From NCBI GenBank assembly GCA_037893225.1, contig JAZGUH010000103.1, forward strand, positions 1,488,001 through 1,552,000: DNA of 64,000 nucleotides. Reading direction: 5' to 3'. The position numbers were made by a program, and so were the translations under genes. Shown here one piece after another: positions 29,206 to 43,320 of this stretch. The number at the start of each line of letters is the position of its first letter. The first letter of the stretch is position 1. The stretch comes from Hippasteria phrygiana (lineage: Eukaryota; Echinodermata; Asteroidea; Valvatida; Goniasteridae). A model generated the notes under the pieces. The model saw only the letters and a program-made list of their open reading frames with translations, ran no database searches and was not told where the DNA came from.

Positions 29206-31120
29206 GGTATATTGACCAAATCCAGTCATTTTTACACTGATGGGTAGCTTAGATTTAGCGCAACAATTTCAGACCATCACCAGCTTCACAGCGTTAGAAC
29301 TCTTCGAGAAAATTCAAACCTCGCAACTAATTTCTTTCTGTGAACTCTGTGTGCGTTCTTCCGTTTACTGCATTGTGACTGCTTAACGTTTGCCACATTT
29401 TCAGATGAACGCCCCTCCTTTCCCTGTTCATAATTGAATGGGATATTGACCAAATCCAGTAATTTTCACACGTATGGGTAGCTTAGATCTAGCGCAACAA
29501 TTTGAGACCATCGCCAGCTTCACAGAGTTAGAACTCTTCGAGAAAATTCAAACCTCGCAACTAATTTCTTTCTGTGAACTCTGTGTGCGTTCTTCCGTTT
29601 ACTGCATTGTGACTGCTTAACGTTTGCCACATTTTCAGATGAACGCCCCTCCTTTCCCTGTTCATAATTGAATGGGATATTGACCAAATCCAGTAATTTG
29701 CACATGTATGGGTAGCTTAGATCTAGCGCAACAATTTGAGACCATCGCCAGCTTCACAGCTTTAGAACTCTTCGAGAAAATTCAAACCTCGCAACTAATT
29801 TCTTCCTGTGAACTTTGTGTGCGTTCTTCCGTTTACTGCATTGTGACTGCTTAACGTTTGCCACATTTTCAGATGAACGCCCCTCCTTTCCCTGTTCATA
29901 ATTGAATGGGATATTGACCAAATCCAGTAATTTTCACACGTATGGGTAGCTTAGATCTAGCGCAACAATTTGAGACCATCACCAGCTTCACAGCGTTAGA
30001 ACTCTTCGAGAAAATTCAAACCTCGCAACTAATTTCTTTCTGTGAACTATGTGTGCGTTCTCCCGTTTACTGCATTGTGGCTGCTTAACGTTTGCCAAAT
30101 TTTCAGATGAACGCCCCTCCTTTCCCTGTTCATAATTGAATGGTATATTGACCAAATCAAGTAATTGTTACACGTATGGGTAGCTTAGATATAGCGCAAC
30201 AATTTCAGACCAGCGCCAGCTTCACAGCGTTAGAACTCTTCGAGACAAATCAAACCTCGCAACTAATTTCTTTCTGTGAACTCTGTGTGCGTTCTTCCGT
30301 TTACTGCATTGTGACTGCTTAACGTTTGCCACATTTTCAGATGAACGCCCCTCCTTTCCCTGTTCATAATTGAATGGGATATTGACCAAATCCAGTAATT
30401 TTCACACGTATGGGTAGCTTAGATCTAGCGCAACAATTTGAGACCATCGCCAGCTTCACAGAGTTAGAACTCTTCGAGAAAATTCAAACCTCGCAACTAA
30501 TTTCTTTCTGTGAACTCTGTGTGCGTTCTTCCGTTTACTGCATTGTGACTGCTTAACGTTTGCCACAATTTCAGATGAACGCCCCTCCTTTCCCTGTTCA
30601 TAATTGAATGGGATATTGACCAAATCCAGTAATTTGCACATGTATGGGTAGCTTAGATCTAGCGCAACAATTTGAGACCATCGCCAGCTTCACAGCTTTA
30701 GAACTCTTCGAGAAAATTCAAACCTCGCAACTAATTTCTTCCTGTGAACTTTGTGTGCGTTCTTCCGTTTACTGCATTGTGGCTGCTTAACGTTTGCCAA
30801 ATTTTCAGATGAACGCCCCTCCTTTCCCTGTTCATAATTGAATGGTATATTGACCAAATCAAGTAATTGTTACACGTATTGGTAGCTTAGATATAGCGCA
30901 ACAATTTCAGACCATCGCCAGCTTCACAGCGTTAGAACTCTTCGAGAAAAATCAAACCTCGCATCAAATTTCTTCCTGTGAACTCTGTGTGCGTTCTTCC
31001 GTTTACTGCATTGTGACTGCTTAACGTTTGCCACATTTTCAGATGAACGCCCCTCCTTTCCCTGTTCATAATTGAATGGGATATTGACCAAATCCAGTAA
31101 ATTTCACACGTATGGGTAGC
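25970..31120. repeat. 22-monomer segmental duplication, copy at +6,546 bp
   Basis: A block of about 5.15 kb recurs at about 32,516-37,666 with constant 6,546-bp spacing across many different monomer subtypes, including the unique AATTGAAGACC (29,034 and 35,580) and GAGACAAATC (near 30,243 and 36,789). The copies differ at isolated bases, for example GAGACAATTC near 34,917 against GAGAAAATTC near 28,371. The block contains part of the 8-mer repeat, so it was copied after that repeat formed. Confidence 0.8.
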
Positions 31121-32515
31121 TTAGATATAGCGCAACAATTTAAGACCATCGCCAGCTTCATAGCGTGAGAACTCTTCGAGAAAATTCAAACCTCGCAACA
31201 AATTTTTCCCATGAACTGTGTGTGCGTTCTCCCCTTTACTGCATTGTGACTGCTTAATGTTTGCCAAATTTTCAGATGAACGCCCCTCCTTTCCCTGTTC
31301 ATAATTGAATGGGATATTGACCAAATCCAGTAATTTTCACACGTATGGGTAGCTTAGATCTAGCGCAACAATTTGAGACCATCACCAGCTTCACAGCGTT
31401 AGAACTCTTCGAGAAAATTCAAACCTCGCAACTAATTTCTTTCTGTGAACTATGTGTGCGTTCTCCCGTTTACTGCATTGTGGCTGCTTAACGTTTGCCA
31501 AATTTTCAGATGAACGCCCCTCCTTTCCCTGTTCATAATTGAATGGTATATTGACCAAATCAAGTAATTGGTACACGTATGGGTAGCTTAGATATAGCGC
31601 AACAATTTCAGACCAGCGCCAGCTTCACAGCGTTAGAACTCTTCGAGAAAAATCAAACCTCGCATCAAATTTCTTCCTGTGAACTCTGTGTGCGTTCTTC
31701 CGTTTACTGCATTGTGACTGCTTAACGTTTGCCACATTTTCAGATGAACGCCCCTCCTTTCCCTGTTCATAATTGAATGGGATATTGACCAAATCCAGTA
31801 ATTTTCACACGTATGGGTAGCTTAGATCTAGCGCAACAATTTGAGACCATCGCCAGCTTCATAGCGTGAGAACTCTTCGAGAAAATTCGAACCTCGCAAC
31901 AAATTTTTCCCATGAACTCTGTGTGCGTTCTCCCGTTTACTGCATTGTGACTGCTTAACGTTTGCCAAATTTTCAGATGAACGCCCCTCCTTTCCCTGTT
32001 CATAATTGAATGGTATATTGACCAAATCCAGTCATTTTTACACTGATGGGTAGCTTAGATTTAGCGCAACAATTTCAGACCATCACCAGCTTCACAGCGT
32101 TAGAACTCTTCGAGAAAATTCAAACCTCGCAACTAATTTCTTTCTGTGAACTCTGTGTGCGTTCTTCCGTTTACTGCATTGTGACTGCTTAACGTTTGCC
32201 ACATTTTCAGATGAACGCCCCTCCTTTCCCTGTTCATAATTGAATGGGATATTGACCAAATCCAGTAATTTTCACACGTATGGGTAGCTTAGATCTAGCG
32301 CAACAATTTGAGACCATCGCCAGCTTCACAGAGTTAGAACTCTTCGAGAAAATTCAAACCTCGCAACTAATTTCTTTCTGTGAACTCTGTGTGCGTTCTT
32401 CCGTTTACTGCATTGTGACTGCTTAACGTTTGCCACAATTTCAGATGAACGCCCCTCCTTTCCCTGTTCATAATTGAATGGGATATTGACCAAATCCAGT
32501 AATTTGCACATGTAT

Positions 32516-35500
32516 GGGTAGCTTAGATCTAGCGCAACAATTTGAGACCATCGCCAGCTTCATAGCGTGAGAACTCTTCGAGAAAATTCGAACCTCGCAA
32601 CAAATTTTTCCCATGAACTCTGTGTGCGTTCTCCCGTTTACTGCATTGTGACTGCTTAACGTTTGCCAAATTTTCAGATGAACGCCCCTCCTTTCCCTGT
32701 TCATAATTGAATGGTATATTGACCAAATCCAGTCATTTTTACACTGATGGGTAGCTTAGATTTAGCGCAACAATTTCAGACCATCACCAGCTTCACAGCG
32801 TTAGAACTCTTCGAGAAAATTCAAACCTCGCAACTAATTTCTTTCTGTGAACTCTGTGTGCGTTCTTCCGTTTACTGCATTGTGACTGCTTAACGTTTGC
32901 CACATTTTCAGATGAACGCCCCTCCTTTCCCTGTTCATAATTGAATGGGATATTGACCAAATCCAGTAATTTTCACACGTATGGGTAGCTTAGATCTAGC
33001 GCAACAATTTGAGACCATCGCCAGCTTCACAGAGTTAGAACTCTTCGAGAAAATTCAAACCTCGCAACTAATTTCTTTCTGTGAACTCTGTGTGCGTTCT
33101 TCCGTTTACTGCATTGTGACTGCTTAACGTTTGCCACAATTTCAGATGAACGCCCCTCCTTTCCCTGTTCATAATTGAATGGGATATTGACCAAATCCAG
33201 TAATTTGCACATGTATGGGTAGCTTAGATCTAGCGCAACAATTTGAGACCATCGCCAGCTTCACAGCTTTAGAACTCTTCGAGAAAATTCAAACCTCGCA
33301 ACTAATTTCTTCCTGTGAACTTTGTGTGCGTTCTTCCGTTTACTGCATTGTGGCTGCTTAACGTTTGCCAAATTTTCAGATGAACGCCCCTCCTTTCCCT
33401 GTTCATAATTGAATGGTATATTGACCAAATCAAGTAATTGTTACACGTATTGGTAGCTTAGATATAGCGCAACAATTTCAGACCATCGCCAGCTTCACAG
33501 CGTTAGAACTCTTCGAGAAAAATCAAACCTCGCATCAAATTTCTTCCTGTGAACTCTGTGTGCGTTCTTCCGTTTACTGCATTGTGACTGCTTAACGTTT
33601 GCCACATTTTCAGATGAACGCCCCTCCTTTCCCTGTTCATAATTGAATGGGATATTGACCAAATCCAGTAAATTTCACACGTATGGGTAGCTTAGATATA
33701 GCGCAACAATTTAAGACCATCGCCAGCTTCATAGCGTGAGAACTCTTCGAGAAAATTCAAACCTCGCAACAAATTTTTCCCATGAACTGTGTGTGCGTTC
33801 TCCCCTTTACTGCATTGTGACTGCTTAATGTTTGCCAAATTTTCAGATGAACGCCCCTCCTTTCCCTGTTCATAATTGAATGGGATATTGACCAAATCCA
33901 GTAATTTTCACACGTATGGGTAGCTTAGATCTAGCGCAACAATTTGAGACCATCACCAGCTTCACAGCGTTAGAACTCTTCGAGAAAATTCAAACCTCGC
34001 AACTAATTTCTTTCTGTGAACTATGTGTGCGTTCTCCCGTTTACTGCATTGTGGCTGCTTAACGTTTGCCAAATTTTCAGATGAACGCCCCTCCTTTCCC
34101 TGTTCATAATTGAATGGTATATTGACCAAATCAAGTAATTGGTACACGTATGGGTAGCTTAGATATAGCGCAACAATTTCAGACCAGCGCCAGCTTCACA
34201 GCGTTAGAACTCTTCGAGAAAAATCAAACCTCGCATCAAATTTCTTCCTGTGAACTCTGTGTGCGTTCTTCCGTTTACTGCATTGTGACTGCTTAACGTT
34301 TGCCACATTTTCAGATGAACGCCCCTCCTTTCCCTGTTCATAATTGAATGGGATATTGACCAAATCCAGTAATTTTCACACGTATGGGTAGCTTAGATCT
34401 AGCGCAACAATTTGAGACCATCGCCAGCTTCATAGCGTGAGAACTCTTCGAGAAAATTCGAACCTCGCAACAAATTTTTCCCATGAACTCTGTGTGCGTT
34501 CTCCCGTTTACTGCATTGTGACTGCTTAACGTTTGCCAAATTTTCAGATGAACGCCCCTCCTTTCCCTGTTCATAATTGAATGGTATATTGACCAAATCC
34601 AGTCATTTTTACACTGATGGGTAGCTTAGATTTAGCGCAACAATTTCAGACCATCACCAGCTTCACAGCGTTAGAACTCTTCGAGAAAATTCAAACCTCG
34701 CAACTAATTTCTTTCTGTGAACTCTGTGTGCGTTCTTCCGTTTACTGCATTGTGACTGCTTAACGTTTGCCACATTTTCAGATGAACGCCCCTCCTTTCC
34801 CTGTTCATAATTGAATGGGATATTGACCAAATCCAGTAATTTTCACACGTATGGGTAGCTTAGATCTAGCGCAACAATTTGAGACCATCGCCAGCTTCAC
34901 AGAGTTAGAACTCTTCGAGACAATTCAAACCTCGCAACTAATTTCTTTCTGTGAACTCTGTGTGCGTTCTTCCGTTTACTGCATTGTGACTGCTTAACGT
35001 TTGCCACAATTTCAGATGAACGCCCCTCCTTTCCCTGTTCATAATTGAATGGGATATTGACCAAATCCAGTAATTTGCACATGTATGGGTAGCTTAGATC
35101 TAGCGCAACAATTTGAGACCATCGCCAGCTTCACAGCTTTAGAACTCTTCGAGAAAATTCAAACCTCGCAACTAATTTCTTCCTGTGAACTTTGTGTGCG
35201 TTCTTCCGTTTACTGCATTGTGGCTGCTTAACGTTTGCCAAATTTTCAGATGAACGCCCCTCCTTTCCCTGTTCATAATTGAATGGTATATTGACCAAAT
35301 CAAGTAATTGTTACACGTATTGGTAGCTTAGATATAGCGCAACAATTTCAGACCATCGCCAGCTTCACAGCGTTAGAACTCTTCGAGAAAAATCAAACCT
35401 CGCATCAAATTTCTTCCTGTGAACTCTGTGTGCGTTCTTCCGTTTACTGCATTGTGACTGCTTAACGTTTGCCACATTTTCAGATGAACGCCCCTCCTTT

Positions 35501-37666
35501 CCCTGTTCATAATTGAATGGGATATTGACCAAATCCAGTAAATTTCACACGTATGGGTAGCTTAGATATAGCGCAACAATTGAAGACCATCGCCAGCTTC
35601 ATAGCGTGAGAACTCTTCGAGAAAATTCAAACCTCGCAACAAATTTTTCCCATGAACTGTGTGTGCGTTCTCCCCTTTACTGCATTGTGACTGCTTAATG
35701 TTTGCCAAATTTTCAGATGAACGCCCCTCCTTTCCCTGTTCATAATTGAATGGTATATTGACCAAATCCAGTCATTTTTACACTGATGGGTAGCTTAGAT
35801 TTAGCGCAACAATTTCAGACCATCACCAGCTTCACAGCGTTAGAACTCTTCGAGAAAATTCAAACCTCGCAACTAATTTCTTTCTGTGAACTCTGTGTGC
35901 GTTCTTCCGTTTACTGCATTGTGACTGCTTAACGTTTGCCACATTTTCAGATGAACGCCCCTCCTTTCCCTGTTCATAATTGAATGGGATATTGACCAAA
36001 TCCAGTAATTTTCACACGTATGGGTAGCTTAGATCTAGCGCAACAATTTGAGACCATCGCCAGCTTCACAGAGTTAGAACTCTTCGAGAAAATTCAAACC
36101 TCGCAACTAATTTCTTTCTGTGAACTCTGTGTGCGTTCTTCCGTTTACTGCATTGTGACTGCTTAACGTTTGCCACATTTTCAGATGAACGCCCCTCCTT
36201 TCCCTGTTCATAATTGAATGGGATATTGACCAAATCCAGTAATTTGCACATGTATGGGTAGCTTAGATCTAGCGAAACAATTTGAGACCATCGCCAGCTT
36301 CACAGCTTTAGAACTCTTCGAGAAAATTCAAACCTCGCAACTAATTTCTTCCTGTGAACTTTGTGTGCGTTCTTCCGTTTACTGCATTGTGACTGCTTAA
36401 CGTTTGCCACATTTTCAGATGAACGCCCCTCCTTTCCCTGTTCATAATTGAATGGGATATTGACCAAATCCAGTAATTTTCACACGTATGGGTAGCTTAG
36501 ATCTAGCGCAACAATTTGAGACCATCACCAGCTTCACAGCGTTAGAACTCTTCGAGAAAATTCAAACCTCGCAACTAATTTCTTTCTGTGAACTATGTGT
36601 GCGTTCTCCCGTTTACTGCATTGTGGCTGCTTAACGTTTGCCAAATTTTCAGATGAACGCCCCTCCTTTCCCTGTTCATAATTGAATGGTATATTGACCA
36701 AATCAAGTAATTGTTACACGTATGGGTAGCTTAGATATAGCGCAACAATTTCAGACCAGCGCCAGCTTCACAGCGTTAGAACTCTTCGAGACAAATCAAA
36801 CCTCGCAACTAATTTCTTTCTGTGAACTCTGTGTGCGTTCTTCCGTTTACTGCATTGTGACTGCTTAACGTTTGCCACATTTTCAGATGAACGCCCCTCC
36901 TTTCCCTGTTCATAATTGAATGGGATATTGACCAAATCCAGTAATTTTCACACGTATGGGTAGCTTAGATCTAGCGCAACAATTTGAGACCATCGCCAGC
37001 TTCACAGAGTTAGAACTCTTCGAGAAAATTCAAACCTCGCAACTAATTTCTTTCTGTGAACTCTGTGTGCGTTCTTCCGTTTACTGCATTGTGACTGCTT
37101 AACGTTTGCCACAATTTCAGATGAACGCCCCTCCTTTCCCTGTTCATAATTGAATGGGATATTGACCAAATCCAGTAATTTGCACATGTATGGGTAGCTT
37201 AGATCTAGCGCAACAATTTGAGACCATCGCCAGCTTCACAGCTTTAGAACTCTTCGAGAAAATTCAAACCTCGCAACTAATTTCTTCCTGTGAACTTTGT
37301 GTGCGTTCTTCCGTTTACTGCATTGTGGCTGCTTAACGTTTGCCAAATTTTCAGATGAACGCCCCTCCTTTCCCTGTTCATAATTGAATGGTATATTGAC
37401 CAAATCAAGTAATTGTTACACGTATTGGTAGCTTAGATATAGCGCAACAATTTCAGACCATCGCCAGCTTCACAGCGTTAGAACTCTTCGAGAAAAATCA
37501 AACCTCGCATCAAATTTCTTCCTGTGAACTCTGTGTGCGTTCTTCCGTTTACTGCATTGTGACTGCTTAACGTTTGCCACATTTTCAGATGAACGCCCCT
37601 CCTTTCCCTGTTCATAATTGAATGGGATATTGACCAAATCCAGTAAATTTCACACGTATGGGTAGC
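32516..37666. repeat. Second copy of the 22-monomer segmental duplication
   Basis: Partner of the block at 25,970-31,120. The left limit is set at about 32,515, where the monomer switches from the TTTGCACATG junction type (unlike 25,960) to full agreement. The right limit is set where 37,684 reads AATTGAAGACC but 31,138 reads AATTTAAGACC. Confidence 0.75.
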
Positions 37667-38439
37667 TTAGATATAGCGCAACAATTGAAGACCATCGCCA
37701 GCTTCATAGCGTGAGAACTCTTCGAGAAAATTCAAACCTCGCAACAAATTTTTCCCATGAACTGTGTGTGCGTTCTCCCCTTTACTGCATTGTGACTGCT
37801 TAATGTTTGCCAAATTTTCAGATGAACGCCCCTCCTTTCCCTGTTCATAATTGAATGGTATATTAACCAAATCCAGTCATTTTTACACTGATGGGTAGCT
37901 TAGATTTAGCGCAACAATTTCAGACCATCACCAGCTTCACAGCGTTAGAACTCTTCGAGAAAATTCAAACCTCGCAACTAATTTCTTTCTGTGAACTCTG
38001 TGTGCGTTCTTCCGTTTACTGCATTGTGACTGCTTAACGTTTGCCACATTTTCAGATGAACGCCCCTCCTTTCCCTGTTCATAATTGAATGGTATATTGA
38101 CCAAATCCAGTAATTTTCACACGTATGGGTAGCTTAGATCTAGCGCAACAATTTGAGACCATCGCCAGCTTCACAGAGTTAGAACTCTTCGAGAAAATTC
38201 AAACCTCGCAACTAATTTCTTTCTGTGAACTCTGTGTGCGTTCTTCCGTTTACTGCATTGTGACTGCTTAACGTTTGCCACATTTTCAGATGAACGCCCC
38301 TCCTTTCCCTGTTCATAATTGAATGGGATATTGACCAAATCCAGTAATTTGCACATGTATGGGTAGCTTAGATCTAGCGCAACAATTTGAGACCATCGCC
38401 AGCTTCACAGCTTTAGAACTCTTCGAGAAAATTCAAACC

Positions 38440-41400
38440 TCGCAACTAATTTCTTCCTGTGAACTTTGTGTGCGTTCTTCCGTTTACTGCATTGTGACTG
38501 CTTAACGTTTGCCACATTTTCAGATGAACGCCCCTCCTTTCCCTGTTCATAATTGAATGGGATATTGACCAAATCCAGTAATTTTCACACGTATGGGTAG
38601 CTTAGATCTAGCGCAACAATTTGAGACCATCACCAGCTTCACAGCGTTAGAACTCTTCGAGAAAATTCAAACCTCGCAACTAATTTCTTTCTGTGAACTA
38701 TGTGTGCGTTCTCCCGTTTACTGCATTGTGGCTGCTTAACGTTTGCCAAATTTTCAGATGAACGCCCCTCCTTTCCCTGTTCATAATTGAATGGTATATT
38801 GACCAAATCAAGTAATTGTTACACGTATGGGTAGCTTAGATATAGCGCAACAATTTCAGACCAGCGCCAGCTTCACAGCGTTAGAACTCTTCGAGAAAAA
38901 TCAAACCTCGCATCAAATTTCTTCCTGTGAACTCTGTGTGCGTTCTTCCGTTTACTGCATTGTGACTGCTTAACGTTTGCCACATTTTCAGATGAACGCC
39001 CCTCCTTTCCCTGTTCATAATTGAATGGGATATTGACCAAATCCAGTAATTTTCACACGTATGGGTAGCTTAGATCTAGCGCAACAATTTGAGACCATCG
39101 CCAGCTTCATAGCGTGAGAACTCTTCGAGAAAATTCGAACCTCGCAACAAATTTTTCCCATGAACTCTGTGTGCGTTCTCCCGTTTACTGCATTGTGACT
39201 GCTTAACGTTTGCCAAATTTTCAGATGAACGCCCCTCCTTTCCCTGTTCATAATTGAATGGTATATTGACCAAATCCAGTAATTTTTACACTGATGGGTA
39301 GCTTAGATTTAGCGCAACAATTTCAGACCATCACCAGCTTCACAGCGTTAGAACTCTTCGAGAAAATTCAAACCTCGCAACTAATTTCTTTCTGTGAACT
39401 CTGCGTGCGTTCTTCCGTTTACTGCATTGTGACTGCTTAACGTTTGCCACATTTTCAGATGAACGCCCCTCCTTTCCCTGTTCATAATTGAATGGGATAT
39501 TGACCAAATCCAGTAATTTTCACACGTATGGGTACCTTAGATCTAGCGCAACAATTTCAGACCATCGCCAGCTTCACAGAGTTAGAACTCTTCGAGAAAA
39601 TTCAAACCTCGCAACTAATTTCTTTCTGTGAACTCTGTGTGCGTTCTTCCGTTTACTGCATTGTGACTGCTTAACGTTTGCCACATTTTCAGATGAACGC
39701 CCGTCCTTTCCCTGTTCATAATTGAATGGGATATTGACCAAATCCAGTAATTTTCACACGTATGGGTAGCTTAGATCTAGCGCAACAATTTGAGACCATC
39801 GCCAGCTTCACAGCGTTAGAACTCTTCTAGAAAATTCAAACCTCGCAACTAATTTCTTTCTGTGAACTCTGTGTGCGTTCTCCCGTTTACTGCATTGTGG
39901 CTGCTTAACGTTTGCCAAATTTTCAGATGAACGCCCTTCTTTTCCCTGTTCATAATTGAATGGTATATTGACCAAATCAAGTAATTGTTACACGTATGGG
40001 TAGCTTAGATATAGCGCAACAATTTCAGACCATCGCCAGCTTCACAGCGTTAGAACTCTTCGAGAAAAATCAAACCTCGCAACTAATTTCTTCCTGTGAA
40101 CTTTGTGTGCGTTCTTCCGTTTACTGCATTGTGACTGCTTAACGTTTGCCACATTTTCAGATGAACGCCCCTCCTTTCCCTGTTCATAATTGAATGGGAT
40201 ATTGACCAAATCCAGTAATTTTCACACGTATGGGTAGCTTAGATCTAGCGCAACAATTTGAGACCATCACCAGCTTCACAGCGTTAGAACTCTTCGAGAA
40301 AATTCAAACCTCGCAACTAATTTCTTTCTGTGAACTATGTGTGCGTTCTCCCGTTTACTGCATTGTGGCTGCTTAACGTTTGCCAAATTTTCAGATGAAC
40401 GCCCCTCCTTTCCCTGTTCATAATTGAATGGTATATTGACCAAATCAAGTAATTGTTACACGTATGGGTAGCTTAGATATAGCGCAACAATTTCAGACCA
40501 GCGCCAGCTTCACAGCGTTAGAACTCTTCGAGAAAAATCAAACCTCGCATCAAATTTCTTCCTGTGAACTCTGTGTGCGTTCTTCCGTTTACTGCATTGT
40601 GACTGCTTAACGTTTGCCACATTTTCAGATGAACGCCCCTCCTTTCCCTGTTCATAATTGAATGGGATATTGACCAAATCCAGTAATTTTCACACGTATG
40701 GGTAGCTTAGATCTAGCGCAACAATTTGAGACCATCGCCAGCTTCATAGCGTGAGAACTCTTCGAGAAAATTCGAACCTCGCAACAAATTTTTCCCATGA
40801 ACTCTGTGTGCGTTCTCCCGTTTACTGCATTGTGACTGCTTAACGTTTGCCAAATTTTCAGATGAACGCCCCTCCTTTCCCTGTTCATAATTGAATGGTA
40901 TATTGACCAAATCCAGTAATTTTTACACTGATGGGTAGCTTAGATTTAGCGCAACAATTTCAGACCATCACCAGCTTCACAGCGTTAGAACTCTTCGAGA
41001 AAATTCAAACCTCGCAACTAATTTCTTTCTGTGAACTCTGCGTGCGTTCTTCCGTTTACTGCATTGTGACTGCTTAACGTTTGCCACATTTTCAGATGAA
41101 CGCCCCTCCTTTCCCTGTTCATAATTGAATGGGATATTGACCAAATCCAGTAATTTTCACACGTATGGGTACCTTAGATCTAGCGCAACAATTTCAGACC
41201 ATCGCCAGCTTCACAGAGTTAGAACTCTTCGAGAAAATTCAAACCTCGCAACTAATTTCTTTCTGTGAACTCTGTGTGCGTTCTTCCGTTTACTGCATTG
41301 TGACTGCTTAACGTTTGCCACATTTTCAGATGAACGCCCGTCCTTTCCCTGTTCATAATTGAATGGGATATTGACCAAATCCAGTAATTTTCACACGTAT

Positions 41401-41713
41401 GGGTAGCTTAGATCTAGCGCAACAATTTGAGACCATCGCCAGCTTCACAGCGTTAGAACTCTTCTAGAAAATTCAAACCTCGCAACTAATTTCTTTCTGT
41501 GAACTCTGTGTGCGTTCTCCCGTTTACTGCATTGTGGCTGCTTAACGTTTGCCAAATTTTCAGATGAACGCCCTTCTTTTCCCTGTTCATAATTGAATGG
41601 TATATTGACCAAATCAAGTAATTGTTACACGTATGGGTAGCTTAGATATAGCGCAACAATTTCAGACCATCGCCAGCTTCACAGCGTTAGAACTCTTCGA
41701 GAAAAATCAAACC
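38440..41713. repeat. 7-monomer tandem duplication, 1,637-bp unit
   Basis: Two adjacent units, 38,440-40,076 and 40,077-41,713. Private variants repeat exactly 1,637 bp apart: a GGTACC change in GGGTACCTTAG (39,531 and 41,168), CTGCGTGCG, GCCCGTCC, CTTCTAGAAAATTC and GCCCTTCTTTTCC. The left boundary is where GCTTTAG (38,410) stops matching GCGTTAG (40,047). The right boundary is where AACTAATTTCTTCC (40,081) is replaced by ATCAAATTTCTTCC (41,718). Confidence 0.85.
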
Positions 41714-42119
41714 TCGCATCAAATTTCTTCCTGTGAACTCTGTGTGCGTTCTCCCGTTTAATGCATTGTGGCTGCTTAACGTTTGCCACATTTTCAGATG
41801 AACGCCCCTCCTATCCCTGTTCATAATTGAATGGGATATTGACCAAATCCAGTAATTGTTACACGTATGGGTAGCTTAGATATAGCGCAACAATTTCAGA
41901 CCATCGCCAGCTTCACAGCGTTAGAACTCTTCAAAGAAAAATCAAACCTCGCATCAAATTTCTTCCTGTGAACTCTGTGTGCGTTCTTCCGTTTACTGCA
42001 TTGTGACTGCTTAACGTTTGCCACATTTTCAGATGAACGCCCCTCCTTTTCCTGTTCATAATTGAATGGTATATTGACCAAATCCAGTAATTTGTACACG
42101 TATGGGTAGCTTAGATCTA

Positions 42120-43052
42120 GCGCAACAATTTCAGACCATCACCAGCTTCACAGCATGAGAACTCTTCGAGAAAAATCAAACCTCGCATCAAATTTCTTCC
42201 TGTGAACTCTGTGTGCGTTCTCCCGTTTACTGCATTGTGGCTGCTTAACGTTTGCCAAATTTTCAGATGAACGCCCCTCCTTTCCCTGTTCATAATTGAA
42301 TGGGATATTGACCAAATCCAGTAATTTTCACACGTATGGGTAGCTTAGATCTAGCGCAACAATTTGAGACCATCGCCAGCTTCATAGCGTGAGAACTCTT
42401 CGAGAAAATTCAAACCTCGCAACAAATTGTTTCCCATGAACTCTGTGTGCGTTCTCCCGTTTACTGCATTGTGACTGCTTAACGTTTGCCACATTTTCAG
42501 ATGAACGCCCCTCCTTTCCCTGTTCATAATTGAATGGTATATTGACCAAATCCAGTCATTTTTACACTGATGGGTAGCTTAGATCTAGCGCAACAATTTC
42601 AGACCATCGCCAGCTTCACAGCGTTAGAACTCTTCGAGAAAATTCAAACCTCGCAACTAATTTCTTTCTTTGAACTCTGTGTGCGTTCTCCCGTTTACTG
42701 CATTGTGGCTGCTTAACGTTTGCCAAATTTTCAGATGAACGCCCTTCCTTTCCCTGTTCATAATTGAATGGGATATTGACCAAATCCAGTAATTTACACA
42801 CGTATGGGTAGCTTAGATCTAGCGCAACAATTTGAGACCATCGCCAGCTTCACAGCATTAGAACTCTTCGAGAAAAATCAAACCTCGCATCAAATTTCTT
42901 CCTGTGAACTCTGTTTGCGTTCTTCCGTTTACTGCATTGTGACTGCTTAACGTTTGCCACATTTTCAGATGAACGCCCCTCCTTTCCCTGTTCATAATTG
43001 AATGGTATATTGACCAAATCCAGTCATTTTTACACTGATGGGTAGCTTAGAT
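42120..43052. repeat. Pre-transposon satellite block, copied at 60,403-61,335
   Basis: About four monomers that recur 18,283 bp downstream. Shared uncommon variants are CACAGCATGAG, AAATTGTTTCCC, GCCCTTCCTT (42,741 and 61,024) and CTCTGTTTGCG (42,911 and 61,194). Agreement ends at 43,053, which has C where 61,336 has T (TAGATC against TAGATT). Confidence 0.8.
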
Positions 43053-43320
43053 CTAGCGCAACAATTTCAGACCATCACCAGCTTCACAGCGTTAGAACTC
43101 TTCGAGAAAAGTCAAACCTCGCAACTAATTTCTTTCTGTGAACTCTGTGTGCGTTCTCCCGTTTACTGCATTGTGGCTGCTTAACGTTTGCCAAATTTTC
43201 AGATGAACGCCCCTCCTTTCCCTGTTCATAATTGAATGGTATATTGACCAAATCAAGTAATTGTTACACGTATGGGTAGCTTAGATATAGCGCAACAATT
43301 TCAGACCATCGCCAGCTTCA

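Noticed and set aside
1..43320. CRISPR array
   Set aside because: The repeat is 233-234 bp with no spacers, and the sequence is eukaryotic in character.
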